Below are positions 45,173 through 54,638 of a DNA stretch of 64,000 bases, piece after piece; the first letter of the stretch is position 1; every line of letters starts with the position of its first letter. The stretch covers positions 1 to 64,000 of the forward strand of contig CANKAM010000016.1 in the NCBI GenBank assembly GCA_947479755.1, given 5' to 3'. The notes beneath the pieces are model-generated. The model searched no databases and was not told where the DNA came from. It worked only from the letters and a program-made list of their open reading frames with translations. Made by a program: the position numbers and the translations under genes. This DNA is from Bacteroidota bacterium (GTDB lineage Bacteria > Bacteroidota > Bacteroidia > SXHM01).

Positions 45173-46459
45173 ATGAGCTTTAACAACACAATTGAATTTG
45201 CACAGGAACAAGACAAAGCCGATAAACTATCAGCTTTCAGGGATAAATTTTTCTTCCCACAGTTGAATGGAAAAGAAGCAATTTATTTTTGCGGAAACTC
45301 ACTAGGCTTGCAACCAAAAACTGCCTCAGCAGCCATCGAACAGGAATTAAGTGATTGGGCAAAGTTTGCTGTGGAAGGACATTTTCATTCAAAGAACCCT
45401 TGGTTTTCTTACGAGAAACTATTTGACAAGCCGCTTGCAAAACTTCTAGGAGCAAAGCCATCAGAAGTTTGTGCCTTAGGTTCATTGACCAATAATCTTC
45501 ACTTGCTGATGGTTTCGTTTTACCGCCCCACAGCAAAACGTTTTAAAATTCTGTGCGAAGAAAAGCCTTTTGCATCTGACCAGTATGCATTAGAATCACA
45601 AGTTAAGTTTCATGGTTTTAATCCTGATGAAGCTATTGTAGAATTAAAGCCAAGAGCAGGAGAATTTACACTACGCACGGAAGATATTCTTGCAAAGATT
45701 GAGGATCTGAATGAGGAACTTGCCTTGGTAATGATTGGAGGAGTGAATTATTATACCGGGCAGGCTTTTGATATGAAAAGCATTACCAAAGCTGCACATA
45801 AAGTTGGCGCAATAGCAGGTTTTGACTTAGCCCACGCAATGGGTAATCTGGTGATGAACCTGCACGACTGGAATGTGGATTTTGCTTGTTGGTGCAGCTA
45901 CAAATACCTGAACTCAGGGCCGGGAAGCGTGGCTGGAATTTTTGTGCACGAGAAACATGGCAACAATTCTGAATTGCCTCGCTTTGCAGGCTGGTGGGGA
46001 AATAATCCTGACACACGTTTTAAAATGGAAAAAGGATTTATTCCTGCTGTTGGTGCTGATGGCTGGCAGCTGAGCAATGCGCCAGTATTTTCCATGGCAG
46101 TACATAAAATAGCATTAGATATTTTTGATGAAGCCGGAATTAAAAACCTGCGTGAGAAAAGTGAGAAGCTGACGGGTTATCTGGAGTTTATTATTGATAA
46201 GATAAATAGTCGGCAGTCCACAGACCATAGACCACAGATAAAAATTCTTACTCCGCGAAATATCGCTGAGCGAGGTTGTCAGTTATCATTGGTATTTTCG
46301 GAGAACGGAAAACAAATTCACGAACAATTATTGAAAGCAGGAATTATAACTGACTGGCGCAATCCTGATGTAATACGTTTGGCTCCTGCCCCACTCTATA
46401 ATTCGTTTGAAGATGTGTGGAAATTCGGGAATGAACTAAATAAAATAATGGAACGCTGA
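45173..46459 (+). CDS. kynU: kynureninase
   Basis: The 428-residue PLP enzyme hydrolyses L-kynurenine to anthranilate and alanine, or 3-hydroxykynurenine to 3-hydroxyanthranilate. Marks are YFCGNSLGLQPK near residue 37, ALGSLTNNLHLLMVSFYRP near 100, DLAHAMGN near 218 and the PLP-lysine region WCSYKYLNSGPGS near 239. It is full length. Kynurenine 3-monooxygenase and tryptophan dioxygenase are not in the window. The stop codon lies inside the left arm of an inverted repeat (46451-46530). Confidence 0.95.
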   Translation: MSFNNTIEFAQEQDKADKLSAFRDKFFFPQLNGKEAIYFCGNSLGLQPKTASAAIEQELSDWAKFAVEGHFHSKNPWFSYEKLFDKPLAKLLGAKPSEVCALGSLTNNLHLLMVSFYRPTAKRFKILCEEKPFASDQYALESQVKFHGFNPDEAIVELKPRAGEFTLRTEDILAKIEDLNEELALVMIGGVNYYTGQAFDMKSITKAAHKVGAIAGFDLAHAMGNLVMNLHDWNVDFACWCSYKYLNSGPGSVAGIFVHEKHGNNSELPRFAGWWGNNPDTRFKMEKGFIPAVGADGWQLSNAPVFSMAVHKIALDIFDEAGIKNLREKSEKLTGYLEFIIDKINSRQSTDHRPQIKILTPRNIAERGCQLSLVFSENGKQIHEQLLKAGIITDWRNPDVIRLAPAPLYNSFEDVWKFGNELNKIMER

Positions 46460-46530
46460 TTTTTATGATTATTAAGATTTCAGCTGATAAAATCATAACT
46501 AATCATAAGCATCATAAAAATCTGTGTTCT
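46451..46530. repeat. intergenic inverted repeat overlapping the kynU 3' end
   Basis: GAACGCTGATTTTTATGATT on the left and its near-complement ending AAAAATCTGTGTTCT on the right pair over about 29 bases with few mismatches. The kynU stop codon TGA lies within the left arm, so the insertion supplied or preserved the gene's end. Confidence 0.8.
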
Positions 46531-46543
46531 ATCAGTAATCACC

Positions 46544-47140
46544 ATGCTTGAACTGCGATTTCAAAATAAATTAATTGAAGCCGGTGTGGATGAAGCAGGG
46601 CGCGGATGCCTTGCAGGACCTGTATTTGCAGCTGCTGTTATTCTTCCAAAAAAGTTCAGATCAGAATTACTGAACGACTCCAAACAACTGAGTGAAAAGA
46701 AAAGAGAAGAGTTGCGTCCTATTATTGAAAAAGAAGCGCTTGCATGGGCTGTAGGAATTGCAACGCATGATGAAATTGATAAAATAAATATTCTCAACGC
46801 CTCTTATCTTGCCATGCACCGTGCAATTGAGCAACTGAAAAAAATTCCGCAACTGCTGTTGATTGACGGAAACCGTTTTAGAGAATACAACAACATTCTA
46901 CACAAGTGCATTGTTAAAGGTGATGGAAAATATATGTCTATTGCAGCGGCTTCTATTCTTGCAAAAACCCATCGTGATGAATACATGATGAAAATGGATG
47001 AAGAATTTCCGCATTATCAATGGAGAAAAAATAAAGGTTACGGAACACTGAAGCATCGCATGGCAATTGAACAATATGGAGAATCAATTATTCACCGGAA
47101 GAGTTTTAAGGTAGTGCCTTTGCAGCCGACATTGTTTTAA
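46544..47140 (+). CDS. rnhB: ribonuclease HII
   Basis: The 198-residue nuclease cleaves the RNA strand of RNA-DNA hybrids and misincorporated ribonucleotides. The active-site acidic residues are in GVDEAGRG (Asp-Glu, near residues 15-16), LLIDGN (near 106) and AKTHRDEYM (near 143). Length and all family motifs are normal. It lies 84 bases after kynU and before pdhB in the same direction, but repeats flank it on both sides, so an operon is doubtful. Confidence 0.95.
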   Translation: MLELRFQNKLIEAGVDEAGRGCLAGPVFAAAVILPKKFRSELLNDSKQLSEKKREELRPIIEKEALAWAVGIATHDEIDKINILNASYLAMHRAIEQLKKIPQLLLIDGNRFREYNNILHKCIVKGDGKYMSIAAASILAKTHRDEYMMKMDEEFPHYQWRKNKGYGTLKHRMAIEQYGESIIHRKSFKVVPLQPTLF

Positions 47141-47142
47141 AA

Positions 47143-47172
47143 GCCTCACCCTTCCCTCTCCAAAGGAGAGGG
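47143..47172. repeat. CCTCTCCAAAGGAGAGG-type inverted repeat
   Basis: GCCTCACCCTTCCCTCTCC and GGAGAGGG form a short stem three bases after the rnhB stop codon, in the region where a -33 element for pdhB would be. The same type is at 3980-4022 and within a coding region at 60084-60125. Confidence 0.75.
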
Positions 47173-47214
47173 TAAAAACTAATTCCTATTTTTGAGCATT
47201 CAAAAAAACAAACA

Positions 47215-48198
47215 ATGAGAGAGATACAATTTCGTGAAGCAATAAAAGAAGCCATGAGCGAGGAAATGCGCAGGGACAAAAACGTTTTCCTGATGGGTGA
47301 AGAAGTTGCGGAATACGATGGCGCTTATAAAGCAAGCCAGGGAATGCTGGCAGAGTTTGGAGGAGCGCGCGTGATTGACACTCCCATTTCGGAATTGGGA
47401 TTTGCGGGAATTGGTGTGGGTGCAGCGATGAATGGTTTACGTCCGATTATTGAATTTATGACTTTTAATTTTTCGCTTGTTGCAATTGACCAGGTGATTA
47501 ATGCTGCCGCAAAAATGAAGTCCATGTCGGGTGGACAATTTGGCGTTCCTATTGTATTTCGTGGACCAACTGCCTCTGCAGGACAACTGGGCGCACAACA
47601 CTCACAGGCTTATGAAAGCTGGTATGCAAACTGCCCCGGATTAAAAGTGATTGTGCCGTCTAATCCTTATGATGCAAAGGGATTACTCAAATCTGCAATA
47701 CGTGATAATGATCCTGTAATATTCATGGAATCAGAACAGATGTATGGAGAAAAAGGACAAGTTCCCGAAGGCGAATACCTTATTCCCATTGGAGTTGCGG
47801 ATGTCAAACGCGAAGGAAAGCATGTTACCGTTGTATCGTTCGGAAAAATTATAAAAACCGTTTTTAAAGCTGCCGAAGAGTTGGCGAAAGACGGAATTGA
47901 AGTGGAGATAATTGACCTGCGCACCGTTCGCCCGATTGATTACGCAACAGTGATAAATTCAGTAAAGAAAACCAACCGCCTGGTAATTGTTGAAGAAGCC
48001 TGGCCGCTTGGCTCCATTGCAACGGAAGTTGCTTTCAAAGTTCAGAAAGATGCGTTTGATTATCTGGATGCACCGGTAATAAGAATAATGACGCAGGATG
48101 TTCCTTTGGCTTATGCCCCAACGCTTGTAGCAGAATTTTTGCCCACTGCGGAAAAGGTAATTAAGGCGGTGAAAGAAGTGATGTATATCCAAAAATAA
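47215..48198 (+). CDS. pdhB: pyruvate dehydrogenase E1 component, beta subunit
   Basis: The 327-residue subunit pairs with E1 alpha to decarboxylate pyruvate on thiamine diphosphate, feeding acetyl-CoA into central metabolism. Landmarks: EEMRRDKNVFLMGEEVAEYDGA, FGGARVIDTPISELGFAGIGVG near residue 48-70, FNFSLVAIDQVINAAAKM, and the C-terminal IDLRTVRPIDYATVINSVKKT. It is full length. pdhA is 1.6 kb away, in the opposite orientation, with glyS between. A TATTTTTG box (47187-47194) precedes the start by 20 bases. Confidence 0.94.
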   Translation: MREIQFREAIKEAMSEEMRRDKNVFLMGEEVAEYDGAYKASQGMLAEFGGARVIDTPISELGFAGIGVGAAMNGLRPIIEFMTFNFSLVAIDQVINAAAKMKSMSGGQFGVPIVFRGPTASAGQLGAQHSQAYESWYANCPGLKVIVPSNPYDAKGLLKSAIRDNDPVIFMESEQMYGEKGQVPEGEYLIPIGVADVKREGKHVTVVSFGKIIKTVFKAAEELAKDGIEVEIIDLRTVRPIDYATVINSVKKTNRLVIVEEAWPLGSIATEVAFKVQKDAFDYLDAPVIRIMTQDVPLAYAPTLVAEFLPTAEKVIKAVKEVMYIQK

Positions 48199-48206
48199 CA
48201 ACGCGC

Positions 48207-49736
48207 TTAAACAAGCACTTTTCTCAGGCTCACTTTTTCTTCTACTATTTTTTCAAGGTTATCTATTGACACACGCTCCTGTTTCATGGTGTCGCGGTAG
48301 CGTAACGTAACCATGTTATCTTCCAAGGTCTGATGGTCAACTGTAACGCAGATTGGTGTTCCGATTGCATCCTGTCTGCGGTAGCGTTTTCCGATGGTAT
48401 CTTTCTCTTCGTAACGAACAACGTGATCCATTTTCAGTTTGTCAAATATTTCACGTGATTTTTCAGGAAGACCGTCTTTGTTCAACAGCGGAAACACTGC
48501 AACTTTAACGGGAGCAAGGAAATTCGGAATATTTAATACAATCCTTTCTGAACCATCTTCCAGTTTCTCTTCTTTGTAAGAAGCAGAAAGTACGGCAAGA
48601 AAAGTTCTATCAAGTCCGATAGAGGTTTCTACCACATATGGAACATAATTCTCGTTTAACTCAGGATCAAAATACTGGAGTTTTTTTCCGCTGAATTTCT
48701 CGTGTGCCTTTAAATCAAAATCGGTGCGGGAGTGAATTCCTTCCAATTCTTTGAAACCAAAAGGAAAATCAAACTCAATATCAAAAGCTGCATCTGCGTA
48801 GTGCGCCAGCTTAGCGTGTTCATGAAAACGATACATCGTTTCAGGAAACCCGAGTGATTTATGCCAGTTCATTCTACGTTCTTTCCAATGCGCAAACCAT
48901 TCTTTTTGCGTTCCCGGACGAACAAAGAACTGCATTTCCATTTGCTCAAATTCGCGCATGCGGAAAATAAATTGTCGCGCTACAATCTCGTTACGGAATG
49001 CTTTTCCTGTCTGTGCAATTCCAAACGGAATTTTCATTCTTCCTGTCTTTTGTACGTTCAAGAAATTCACAAAAATTCCCTGTGCAGTTTCAGGGCGCAA
49101 ATAAATAGTGCTTGCTCCTTCAGCTGTTGAACCCATTTCAGTTGAGAACATCAGGTTGAACTGACGAACATCTGTCCAGTTACGGGTTCCCGAAATCGGG
49201 CAGGCGATTTCCAAATCAATAATTAACTGTTTTACATCCGCAAGATTGTCGGTTTCCAATGCAGCAACAAAACGTTTTTTGATGGTATCAATTTTTGTTT
49301 TGTATTCCACTACGCGCGGATTGGTACTGATGAACATTTCAGCATTAAAATTTTCAAAACGTTTCGCAGCTTTCTCAACTTCCTTATTTATTTTGTCTTC
49401 CAACTTTGCTACGAAATCTTCAATGAGCACATCGGCACGGTATCGTTTTTTGCTGTCTTTGTTATCAATCAACGGATCATTGAAAGCATCAACGTGTCCC
49501 GAAGCTTTCCAGGTTGTCGGGTGCATGAAAATAGCGGCATCAATTCCCACAATATTTTCATTCATCTGCACCATAGACTTCCACCAGTATTCTCGGATAT
49601 TACGTTTCAGTTCAACTCCTGTTTGTCCGTAATCATAGACAGCACTAAGTCCGTCATAAATTTCACTTGACTGAAAAATAAAGCCATACTCCTTAGCATG
49701 GCCGATAATATTTTTAAATAAATCTTCGTTGTTCAT
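48207..49736 (-). CDS. glyS: glycyl-tRNA synthetase (alpha2 type)
   Basis: The 509-residue class II synthetase is the homodimeric, eukaryote/archaea-like form, distinct from the alpha2beta2 bacterial GlyQ/GlyS. The class II motif 2 region is IAQTGKAFRNEIVARQFIFRMREFEQMEMQFF; GSTAEGASTIYLRPETAQGIFVNF precedes it. Motif 3 is in VVETSIGLDRTFLAVL. The anticodon-binding domain (about 410-509) ends the protein. It sits between the two pyruvate dehydrogenase subunit genes. It is convergent with pdhB, stop codons 8 bases apart. Confidence 0.95.
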   Translation of the reverse strand: MNNEDLFKNIIGHAKEYGFIFQSSEIYDGLSAVYDYGQTGVELKRNIREYWWKSMVQMNENIVGIDAAIFMHPTTWKASGHVDAFNDPLIDNKDSKKRYRADVLIEDFVAKLEDKINKEVEKAAKRFENFNAEMFISTNPRVVEYKTKIDTIKKRFVAALETDNLADVKQLIIDLEIACPISGTRNWTDVRQFNLMFSTEMGSTAEGASTIYLRPETAQGIFVNFLNVQKTGRMKIPFGIAQTGKAFRNEIVARQFIFRMREFEQMEMQFFVRPGTQKEWFAHWKERRMNWHKSLGFPETMYRFHEHAKLAHYADAAFDIEFDFPFGFKELEGIHSRTDFDLKAHEKFSGKKLQYFDPELNENYVPYVVETSIGLDRTFLAVLSASYKEEKLEDGSERIVLNIPNFLAPVKVAVFPLLNKDGLPEKSREIFDKLKMDHVVRYEEKDTIGKRYRRQDAIGTPICVTVDHQTLEDNMVTLRYRDTMKQERVSIDNLEKIVEEKVSLRKVLV

Positions 49737-49761
49737 AATGATTTCAAACAGTATTTTTATT

Positions 49762-49816
49762 CGTCATGCTGAACTTGTTTCAGCATCTTAAGACCCTGAA
49801 ACAAGTTCAGGGTGAC
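49762..49816. repeat. dispersed double-hairpin repeat, copy 4
   Basis: The same paired hairpins as copies 1-3 with the shortest spacer (TA between ATCT and AGAC). It separates pdhA and glyS, which run in the same direction. Confidence 0.88.
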
Positions 49817-49819
49817 TGG

Positions 49820-50815
49820 TTAATCTATTATAAAAGGATAATCCACTTGTTCATAAACATCTTTAAATAATTCAGAAGCATCAGGGAAAGGTGATTCTTC
49901 TGCAAACTTCACAGACTCTTCTACCTGCGCATTAACACGCGCATTTATTTCTTCCAACTCCGAATCGGTTGCAAATTTATTTTTAGTAATAGTTGCCAGC
50001 ACGCGTTGAATTGGGTCCTGTGCTTTGTATGCTTCCACTTCTTCCTTGGTGCGGTACTTTGCAGGATCGCTCATGCTGTGTCCTTTGTAACGATAGGTTT
50101 TCATTTCAAGAAGAGTTGGGCCTTCGCCTTTGCGCGCTGATGCGGCAGCAGCTTCAACTGCATCATGCACATCTTCACAAACCATTCCGTCAACTTCAAA
50201 AGATGGAATTCCGTATGCCAATCCTAATTTGTATAAATCAGTAACGCTGCTTGAACGCTGAACTGAAGTTCCCATAGCGTACTGATTGTTTTCAATTATG
50301 AAAATTACAGGCAACTTCCACAGCATAGCCATATTCAATGTTTCGTGAAAAGCACCCTGATGTACCGCACCATCACCCATGTAGCAAAGTGTGATGTTTT
50401 TTGTTTCGTTGTATTTTTCGGCAAAAGCAATTCCGGCACCAAGCGGAATTTGTCCGCCTACAATTCCATGTCCGCCAAAAAAGCGATGTTGTTTGGAAAA
50501 CATGTGCATGCTTCCGCCTTTGCCTTTTGAACAGCCTGTTATTTTTCCGAAAAGCTCTGCCATCACAGCATTGGGTGAAACGCCTTTTGCAATAGGGTGA
50601 ACGTGATCACGGTAAGCTGTAATTACATTGTCAGCAGGTTGTGTAGCACTTGTTGCGCCTGCTACCAGGGCTTCCTGACCAATGTATAAATGACAAAAAC
50701 CTTTTATCTTCTGTTGAATATAAAGCTGACCTGCTTTCTCCTCAAACTTGCGATAAAGCAGCATGGATTCATACCAGTATAAATAGGTTTCCTTGCTGAA
50801 CTTTGTCTTTGCCAT
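49820..50815 (-). CDS. pdhA: pyruvate dehydrogenase E1 component, alpha subunit
   Basis: The 331-residue thiamine-diphosphate subunit has the TPP motif GDGAVHQGAFHETLNMAMLWKLPVIFIIENN (GDG to NN, near residues 147-177). It also has the phosphorylation-loop-like region YRYKGHSMSDPAKYR near 240. Marks GGSMHMFSK and GGHGIVGGQIPLGAGIA are typical. It works with the pdhB product at 47215-48198. No E2 or E3 gene is adjacent. Its promoter (TTTG-19-TACTTTTG) is at 50837-50867, and a repeat lies downstream. Confidence 0.95.
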   Translation of the reverse strand: MAKTKFSKETYLYWYESMLLYRKFEEKAGQLYIQQKIKGFCHLYIGQEALVAGATSATQPADNVITAYRDHVHPIAKGVSPNAVMAELFGKITGCSKGKGGSMHMFSKQHRFFGGHGIVGGQIPLGAGIAFAEKYNETKNITLCYMGDGAVHQGAFHETLNMAMLWKLPVIFIIENNQYAMGTSVQRSSSVTDLYKLGLAYGIPSFEVDGMVCEDVHDAVEAAAASARKGEGPTLLEMKTYRYKGHSMSDPAKYRTKEEVEAYKAQDPIQRVLATITKNKFATDSELEEINARVNAQVEESVKFAEESPFPDASELFKDVYEQVDYPFIID

Positions 50816-50836
50816 TGTCTGTTATTTAGTCCTGCG

Positions 50837-50867
50837 CAAAAGTAGCAAAAGAAAAAGCCTTACCAAA
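50837..50867 (-). promoter_or_regulatory. promoter of pdhA
   Basis: On the minus strand TTTG (50864-50867) and TACTTTTG (50837-50844) are 19 bases apart, an exact -33/-7 match. The ATG follows 21 bases downstream. Confidence 0.78.
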
Positions 50868-50945
50868 TGCACTTTCCCGAGTTTTGCAAAGATGTTTCTT
50901 TGAATAAAAACCTTAATGTTTAAGCAATAGACTAACATGAAAACT

Positions 50946-50982
50946 AAATAAGCGTTTGAGAATATTGACAAAACGCTTATTT
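50946..50982 (-). terminator. intrinsic terminator of the DUF5686 gene
   Basis: Twelve-base arms AAATAAGCGTTT and AAACGCTTATTT pair around a 13-base loop, 6 bases after the stop codon at 50989. The stem itself supplies the A/T-rich ends. Confidence 0.7.
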
Positions 50983-50988
50983 GCTTTA

Positions 50989-53535
50989 TTAAATCTTGAT
51001 ATGGAAACTCAGGTAAGGGCTAAATTCAATAATGTCAGATTTGTCGGTATGGGTTAATCTCCAGATTCCGTCAAATCTTAGGAACTTAAAAATGTTTTCA
51101 ATTCCAAAACCTGCCTCTACATAAGGAATAGGATAAGCATAATCAAACCCATCTGGGTTATTGTAGCTAATCTCATTTAAGTGGTTGTAATTTCGGTTGG
51201 CCACACTCATATTACCATAAAAAATATTGGAGGTAACTAATTCACGCCATTTGAGTTTTTTAATCAACGGGATTTTATCAAGCAACAAGCCGCCAAAGAA
51301 ATATTGAAAATTCAGGCTCAGGTACTGGTCGGCTGAAAACTCAAGCAAGTTCATATTGTTGAAGAAGTATGTGCTGTGTGAGTAGGAGAAATTTCCTTCA
51401 GGGTTTTTCAACAATAAGAAGGGAAGTTTGCCGAAAATTTTCCCTGCCCACAAATTATAGTAAAACGACATTTTAGATGATACCTGAAAAGAACCCTGCA
51501 ATCCGGCAGAAATATCGTGGTATTCAAAATTGCTTTTTAAAATATTTTTTGCTCCGTAGGTATAGCGCACAAACATTATAGGGAATTCGTTTTTCTTACG
51601 GAATTGGGCGAAGAATTTATTGGCTTCGGCATCACGGTTAAATGTTCCGGGAAGATTTTTCGAATCCCGCTGATAGCGGATACCAATAGAAAGCTCTGCA
51701 ACGGTGATGTGCTTTTTTATTACATCATTTTGAACATAGCCGAAATCAAAAAATGGTTTTAAATTTTTGTAGTTGATGCCAAAATAAGTCATCAGATCTT
51801 TGTGGAGTTCACGGTCATAAACAATTTTTCCCTCGGCCACATTGTACAAACGCTGCCCTACTCCACGGGGAAGAAAGGTGGTAACATTATCACGATCCAT
51901 AAGGTCTTCGGCATAACGGCTGGCAAAGTCAATATCGCTTTTTCCGCTGATACTAATTTTATTCCAGGGCTTTTTCGCAATAATGAACTGCACTTTCATT
52001 CCGTATTTAAATCGGTCGTCTTTTAATCCGTAAGCAAGATGTCCTTCCAGCTGCACCCGCTCACTGAATTTATTAGTGGTCTGAAATCCAAGTTTGAAAC
52101 GAACTTTCTCCACCTGATTGCCACTTACCAATCCGGCCACATGACCAATACCCACTTTATTTCCAATTCGCATATAGCCAGTGGTGAGTGACATGGCAAC
52201 ATATCTCAACAACCTGAAACGCTTGGTGCGTTTGAGACTGTCAACCATCTCGTAAATTCCGGCTTCCGTTTTTTGGAGTGTATCGTGGCGCATTTCTTCC
52301 CAGAATCTATCATCCTTCAAATAGGCTTCTTCATTTATTTCAGTGCTTTTATAAGCAGAAAAAACAGTGTCGCTAAGCGATGAATTGACTACAAAATCTT
52401 TAAAGCTCTTGGTTTTTTTTCCAATCATTTTTGCATCTTTCACGAAACTGCTGGTGAATTTAATTTTCAGTTTCTCGCGTTGGGGAACCCAAGCCTGTAG
52501 AAAGTTTCCGGCTGTATCGTTGTATTCCACAAAATTGTAATCGTGCTGAAAAGAGATGTCGTGCACAAAACCAATATTTACATTGTCAGATAAGGAAGCC
52601 TCGATGCTGCGCACAGCAAACGACTTTATATTTACCAGCATTTTCCCTTTAAAGGTATTCTCGCCTCTGCGTTTGGGTTTGAATTCCATTTGAAGATGTG
52701 GCTCTCCATTCACATAAAGTGTATCGTAAAAATTAAGGTAATACTTGTAAACACTAAGCCCGTAATCCGCAACAGGACTAACAAAACTCTTTCCCAAAAC
52801 GGTAATCATGTTTTCATAAATGTTCACATTCTGATTCACGTTACTCAGCAACTCCGTTACAAAATCCTGCTTATCAATTCCCGACATTTTCACGCCTTTC
52901 ATTTTCTCAATTTGCCTGTCGGGATTAGTTGTTGAGTAGTTGTCCGAAATATTTTCAATCAAAAACATGGGAAGAATACTTGTGCCCTTTTCGGTTACGG
53001 TATCTATATACCCTTTCAGCATCGGGAATTGTGAAAGCAATAAATTCTTGTCGAGGCTTTTTGCGTTTACATTATCCAAATCCACTTCGTATTTGGTGTA
53101 CGCCTCGTAAATAAGACTGTTGTAATTTTTGATATTGTGCTTTTCTTTTACAGAAATCATTTGCCTGAAAAGCACATCAGCAGGGTTTTCACCGGGATTG
53201 ATTACTACTTCACCTAAAGCAACTTCATTGAATGTCAATTCAAAATCAATCGTTTGCGAAATGCCTTCCTGTATCGTTTTTTTTATGGTTATATAGCCAA
53301 TGGAAGAAACCTGCAGACTATCCGTTTTTTTAGGTGCCTGAAATGAGTAATAACCTGCTGTATCAGTGGCTGTTCCCATAAACTTTCCAACAATGGTAAC
53401 ATTGGCAAAAGGAATAGCTTCACCTGTTTTTGCATCCGTTACCCTTCCGCTAATGGTAATCGTTTGGGCACATGCAATTTGTGCTGCCAATAGCAGCAGG
53501 AATAAAATTATATGAAATGGTCTTAGCAGGCTCAT
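50989..53535 (-). CDS. DUF5686 / carboxypeptidase-regulatory-like outer-membrane protein
   Basis: The 848-residue protein has a signal peptide (to about residue 23). A CarboxypepD_reg-like domain (about 25-110; ISGRVTDAKTGEAIPFANVTIVG) and the DUF5686 region (NPGENPADVLFRQMISVKEKHN) follow. From about residue 460 it is a run of amphipathic strands ending in a terminal LSFHIKI, as in an outer-membrane beta-barrel. It resembles a TonB-receptor-like protein without an obvious plug, and its function is not established. A second, incomplete member lies at 1-1429. It is divergent from the four-gene operon at 53643. Confidence 0.88.
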   Translation of the reverse strand: MSLLRPFHIILFLLLLAAQIACAQTITISGRVTDAKTGEAIPFANVTIVGKFMGTATDTAGYYSFQAPKKTDSLQVSSIGYITIKKTIQEGISQTIDFELTFNEVALGEVVINPGENPADVLFRQMISVKEKHNIKNYNSLIYEAYTKYEVDLDNVNAKSLDKNLLLSQFPMLKGYIDTVTEKGTSILPMFLIENISDNYSTTNPDRQIEKMKGVKMSGIDKQDFVTELLSNVNQNVNIYENMITVLGKSFVSPVADYGLSVYKYYLNFYDTLYVNGEPHLQMEFKPKRRGENTFKGKMLVNIKSFAVRSIEASLSDNVNIGFVHDISFQHDYNFVEYNDTAGNFLQAWVPQREKLKIKFTSSFVKDAKMIGKKTKSFKDFVVNSSLSDTVFSAYKSTEINEEAYLKDDRFWEEMRHDTLQKTEAGIYEMVDSLKRTKRFRLLRYVAMSLTTGYMRIGNKVGIGHVAGLVSGNQVEKVRFKLGFQTTNKFSERVQLEGHLAYGLKDDRFKYGMKVQFIIAKKPWNKISISGKSDIDFASRYAEDLMDRDNVTTFLPRGVGQRLYNVAEGKIVYDRELHKDLMTYFGINYKNLKPFFDFGYVQNDVIKKHITVAELSIGIRYQRDSKNLPGTFNRDAEANKFFAQFRKKNEFPIMFVRYTYGAKNILKSNFEYHDISAGLQGSFQVSSKMSFYYNLWAGKIFGKLPFLLLKNPEGNFSYSHSTYFFNNMNLLEFSADQYLSLNFQYFFGGLLLDKIPLIKKLKWRELVTSNIFYGNMSVANRNYNHLNEISYNNPDGFDYAYPIPYVEAGFGIENIFKFLRFDGIWRLTHTDKSDIIEFSPYLSFHIKI

Positions 53536-53642
53536 TTAAAAATTCATGCGAAAATAGATTTTTTATGTGAGGAGAAAATCTGACAGGGAGTAAACTTCAT
53601 TTAAATATTTTCTACACCTTTAAACCCTGAAAATCATATCCG

Positions 53643-54638
53643 ATGAAAAAGCTTCTTCTACTTCTATTAATTGTTACCGGCTCCTTTTTACCTATCCATT
53701 CATTTGCACAGGCAGTCGGCAACTCCATGTATGGCAATGATAACCGTTATAATTACCAGAATGCAGAGGAACTGACCTGGCAGAACAGTTTCAATGTAAC
53801 CCGCGAAGTTATGATTGATGAAAACAGCATGACCTTTGAAGTGAACGGACTGTTTAACCGCAAAGCTGATGCTTATCTTGCTATTTTTAATATGACACAG
53901 GTTGGTGAAAATGCTTCTGTAGCCAATGATTTACTGAACACGCGCTACCAGAATTTTGTAAATGAAGTAGCTGCAGCAGGAGTTAAACCTGAAGATATTT
54001 TTTTAGACATGGTTTCACAGGTTCCGATTTATGAACTGGAAGTAACCAAGAAATTTTTCAGTAAAACCTATAACGAAGTTCCAAAAGGTTTTGAACTGCA
54101 AAAAAATATTCACGTAAAATTCAGCAAAGGTGAAGTGCTTGACAAGATACTGACTGCAGCTGCCAAACACGAAATCTATGATTTAATAAAGGTTGATTAT
54201 TTTGTGGAGAACACAAGCGCTGTTTATGAAACCTTGCGCGATTCAGTAATTGCCTATGCAAAAAGAAAAACAAATGATTACAAACAACTGAACGTAAATC
54301 TCGATACGGTTTACCGTGTGCTTACGGAACAAACTTCGGTTACTTTTCCTATTGACCGCTATTCAAAATACCAGCCTGCAAGCAGTTCATCCATTGAATC
54401 TGTTGGAAAAAAATCAGGATTAACCGAAATCCGTAAACCGGTGGTTATGTTCTATAACAAGTTATCTTATCATAACTTTGATGTGGTAATAAATCCTGTG
54501 GTAGTTGAGCCTTTAGTGCAATATACCTGCAAAATAAAAATGCACTTCAGCCTGAAAAAACCGGTGGAAACAAAAGTGCAAAATCATTACAAAGTGATTA
54601 CACCAACAGGTGATGTAAAAACCATTGAAATAAAATGA
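53643..54638 (+). CDS. exported protein of unknown function, SIMPL-like
   Basis: The 331-residue protein has a signal peptide (to about residue 22). The mature part resembles the SIMPL/DUF541 pattern: an early sensor-like strand (VTREVMIDENSMTFEVNGLFNRKADAYLAIFNMTQVG), the GVKPEDIFLDMVSQVP segment, and later VKFSKGEVLDKILTAAAKHEIYDLIKVDYFVEN. This resemblance is weak and family assignment is tentative. It is the first gene of an operon: its stop overlaps the next start by four bases (ATGA at 54635). It probably acts in the periplasm or at the outer membrane. Confidence 0.72.
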   Translation: MKKLLLLLLIVTGSFLPIHSFAQAVGNSMYGNDNRYNYQNAEELTWQNSFNVTREVMIDENSMTFEVNGLFNRKADAYLAIFNMTQVGENASVANDLLNTRYQNFVNEVAAAGVKPEDIFLDMVSQVPIYELEVTKKFFSKTYNEVPKGFELQKNIHVKFSKGEVLDKILTAAAKHEIYDLIKVDYFVENTSAVYETLRDSVIAYAKRKTNDYKQLNVNLDTVYRVLTEQTSVTFPIDRYSKYQPASSSSIESVGKKSGLTEIRKPVVMFYNKLSYHNFDVVINPVVVEPLVQYTCKIKMHFSLKKPVETKVQNHYKVITPTGDVKTIEIK

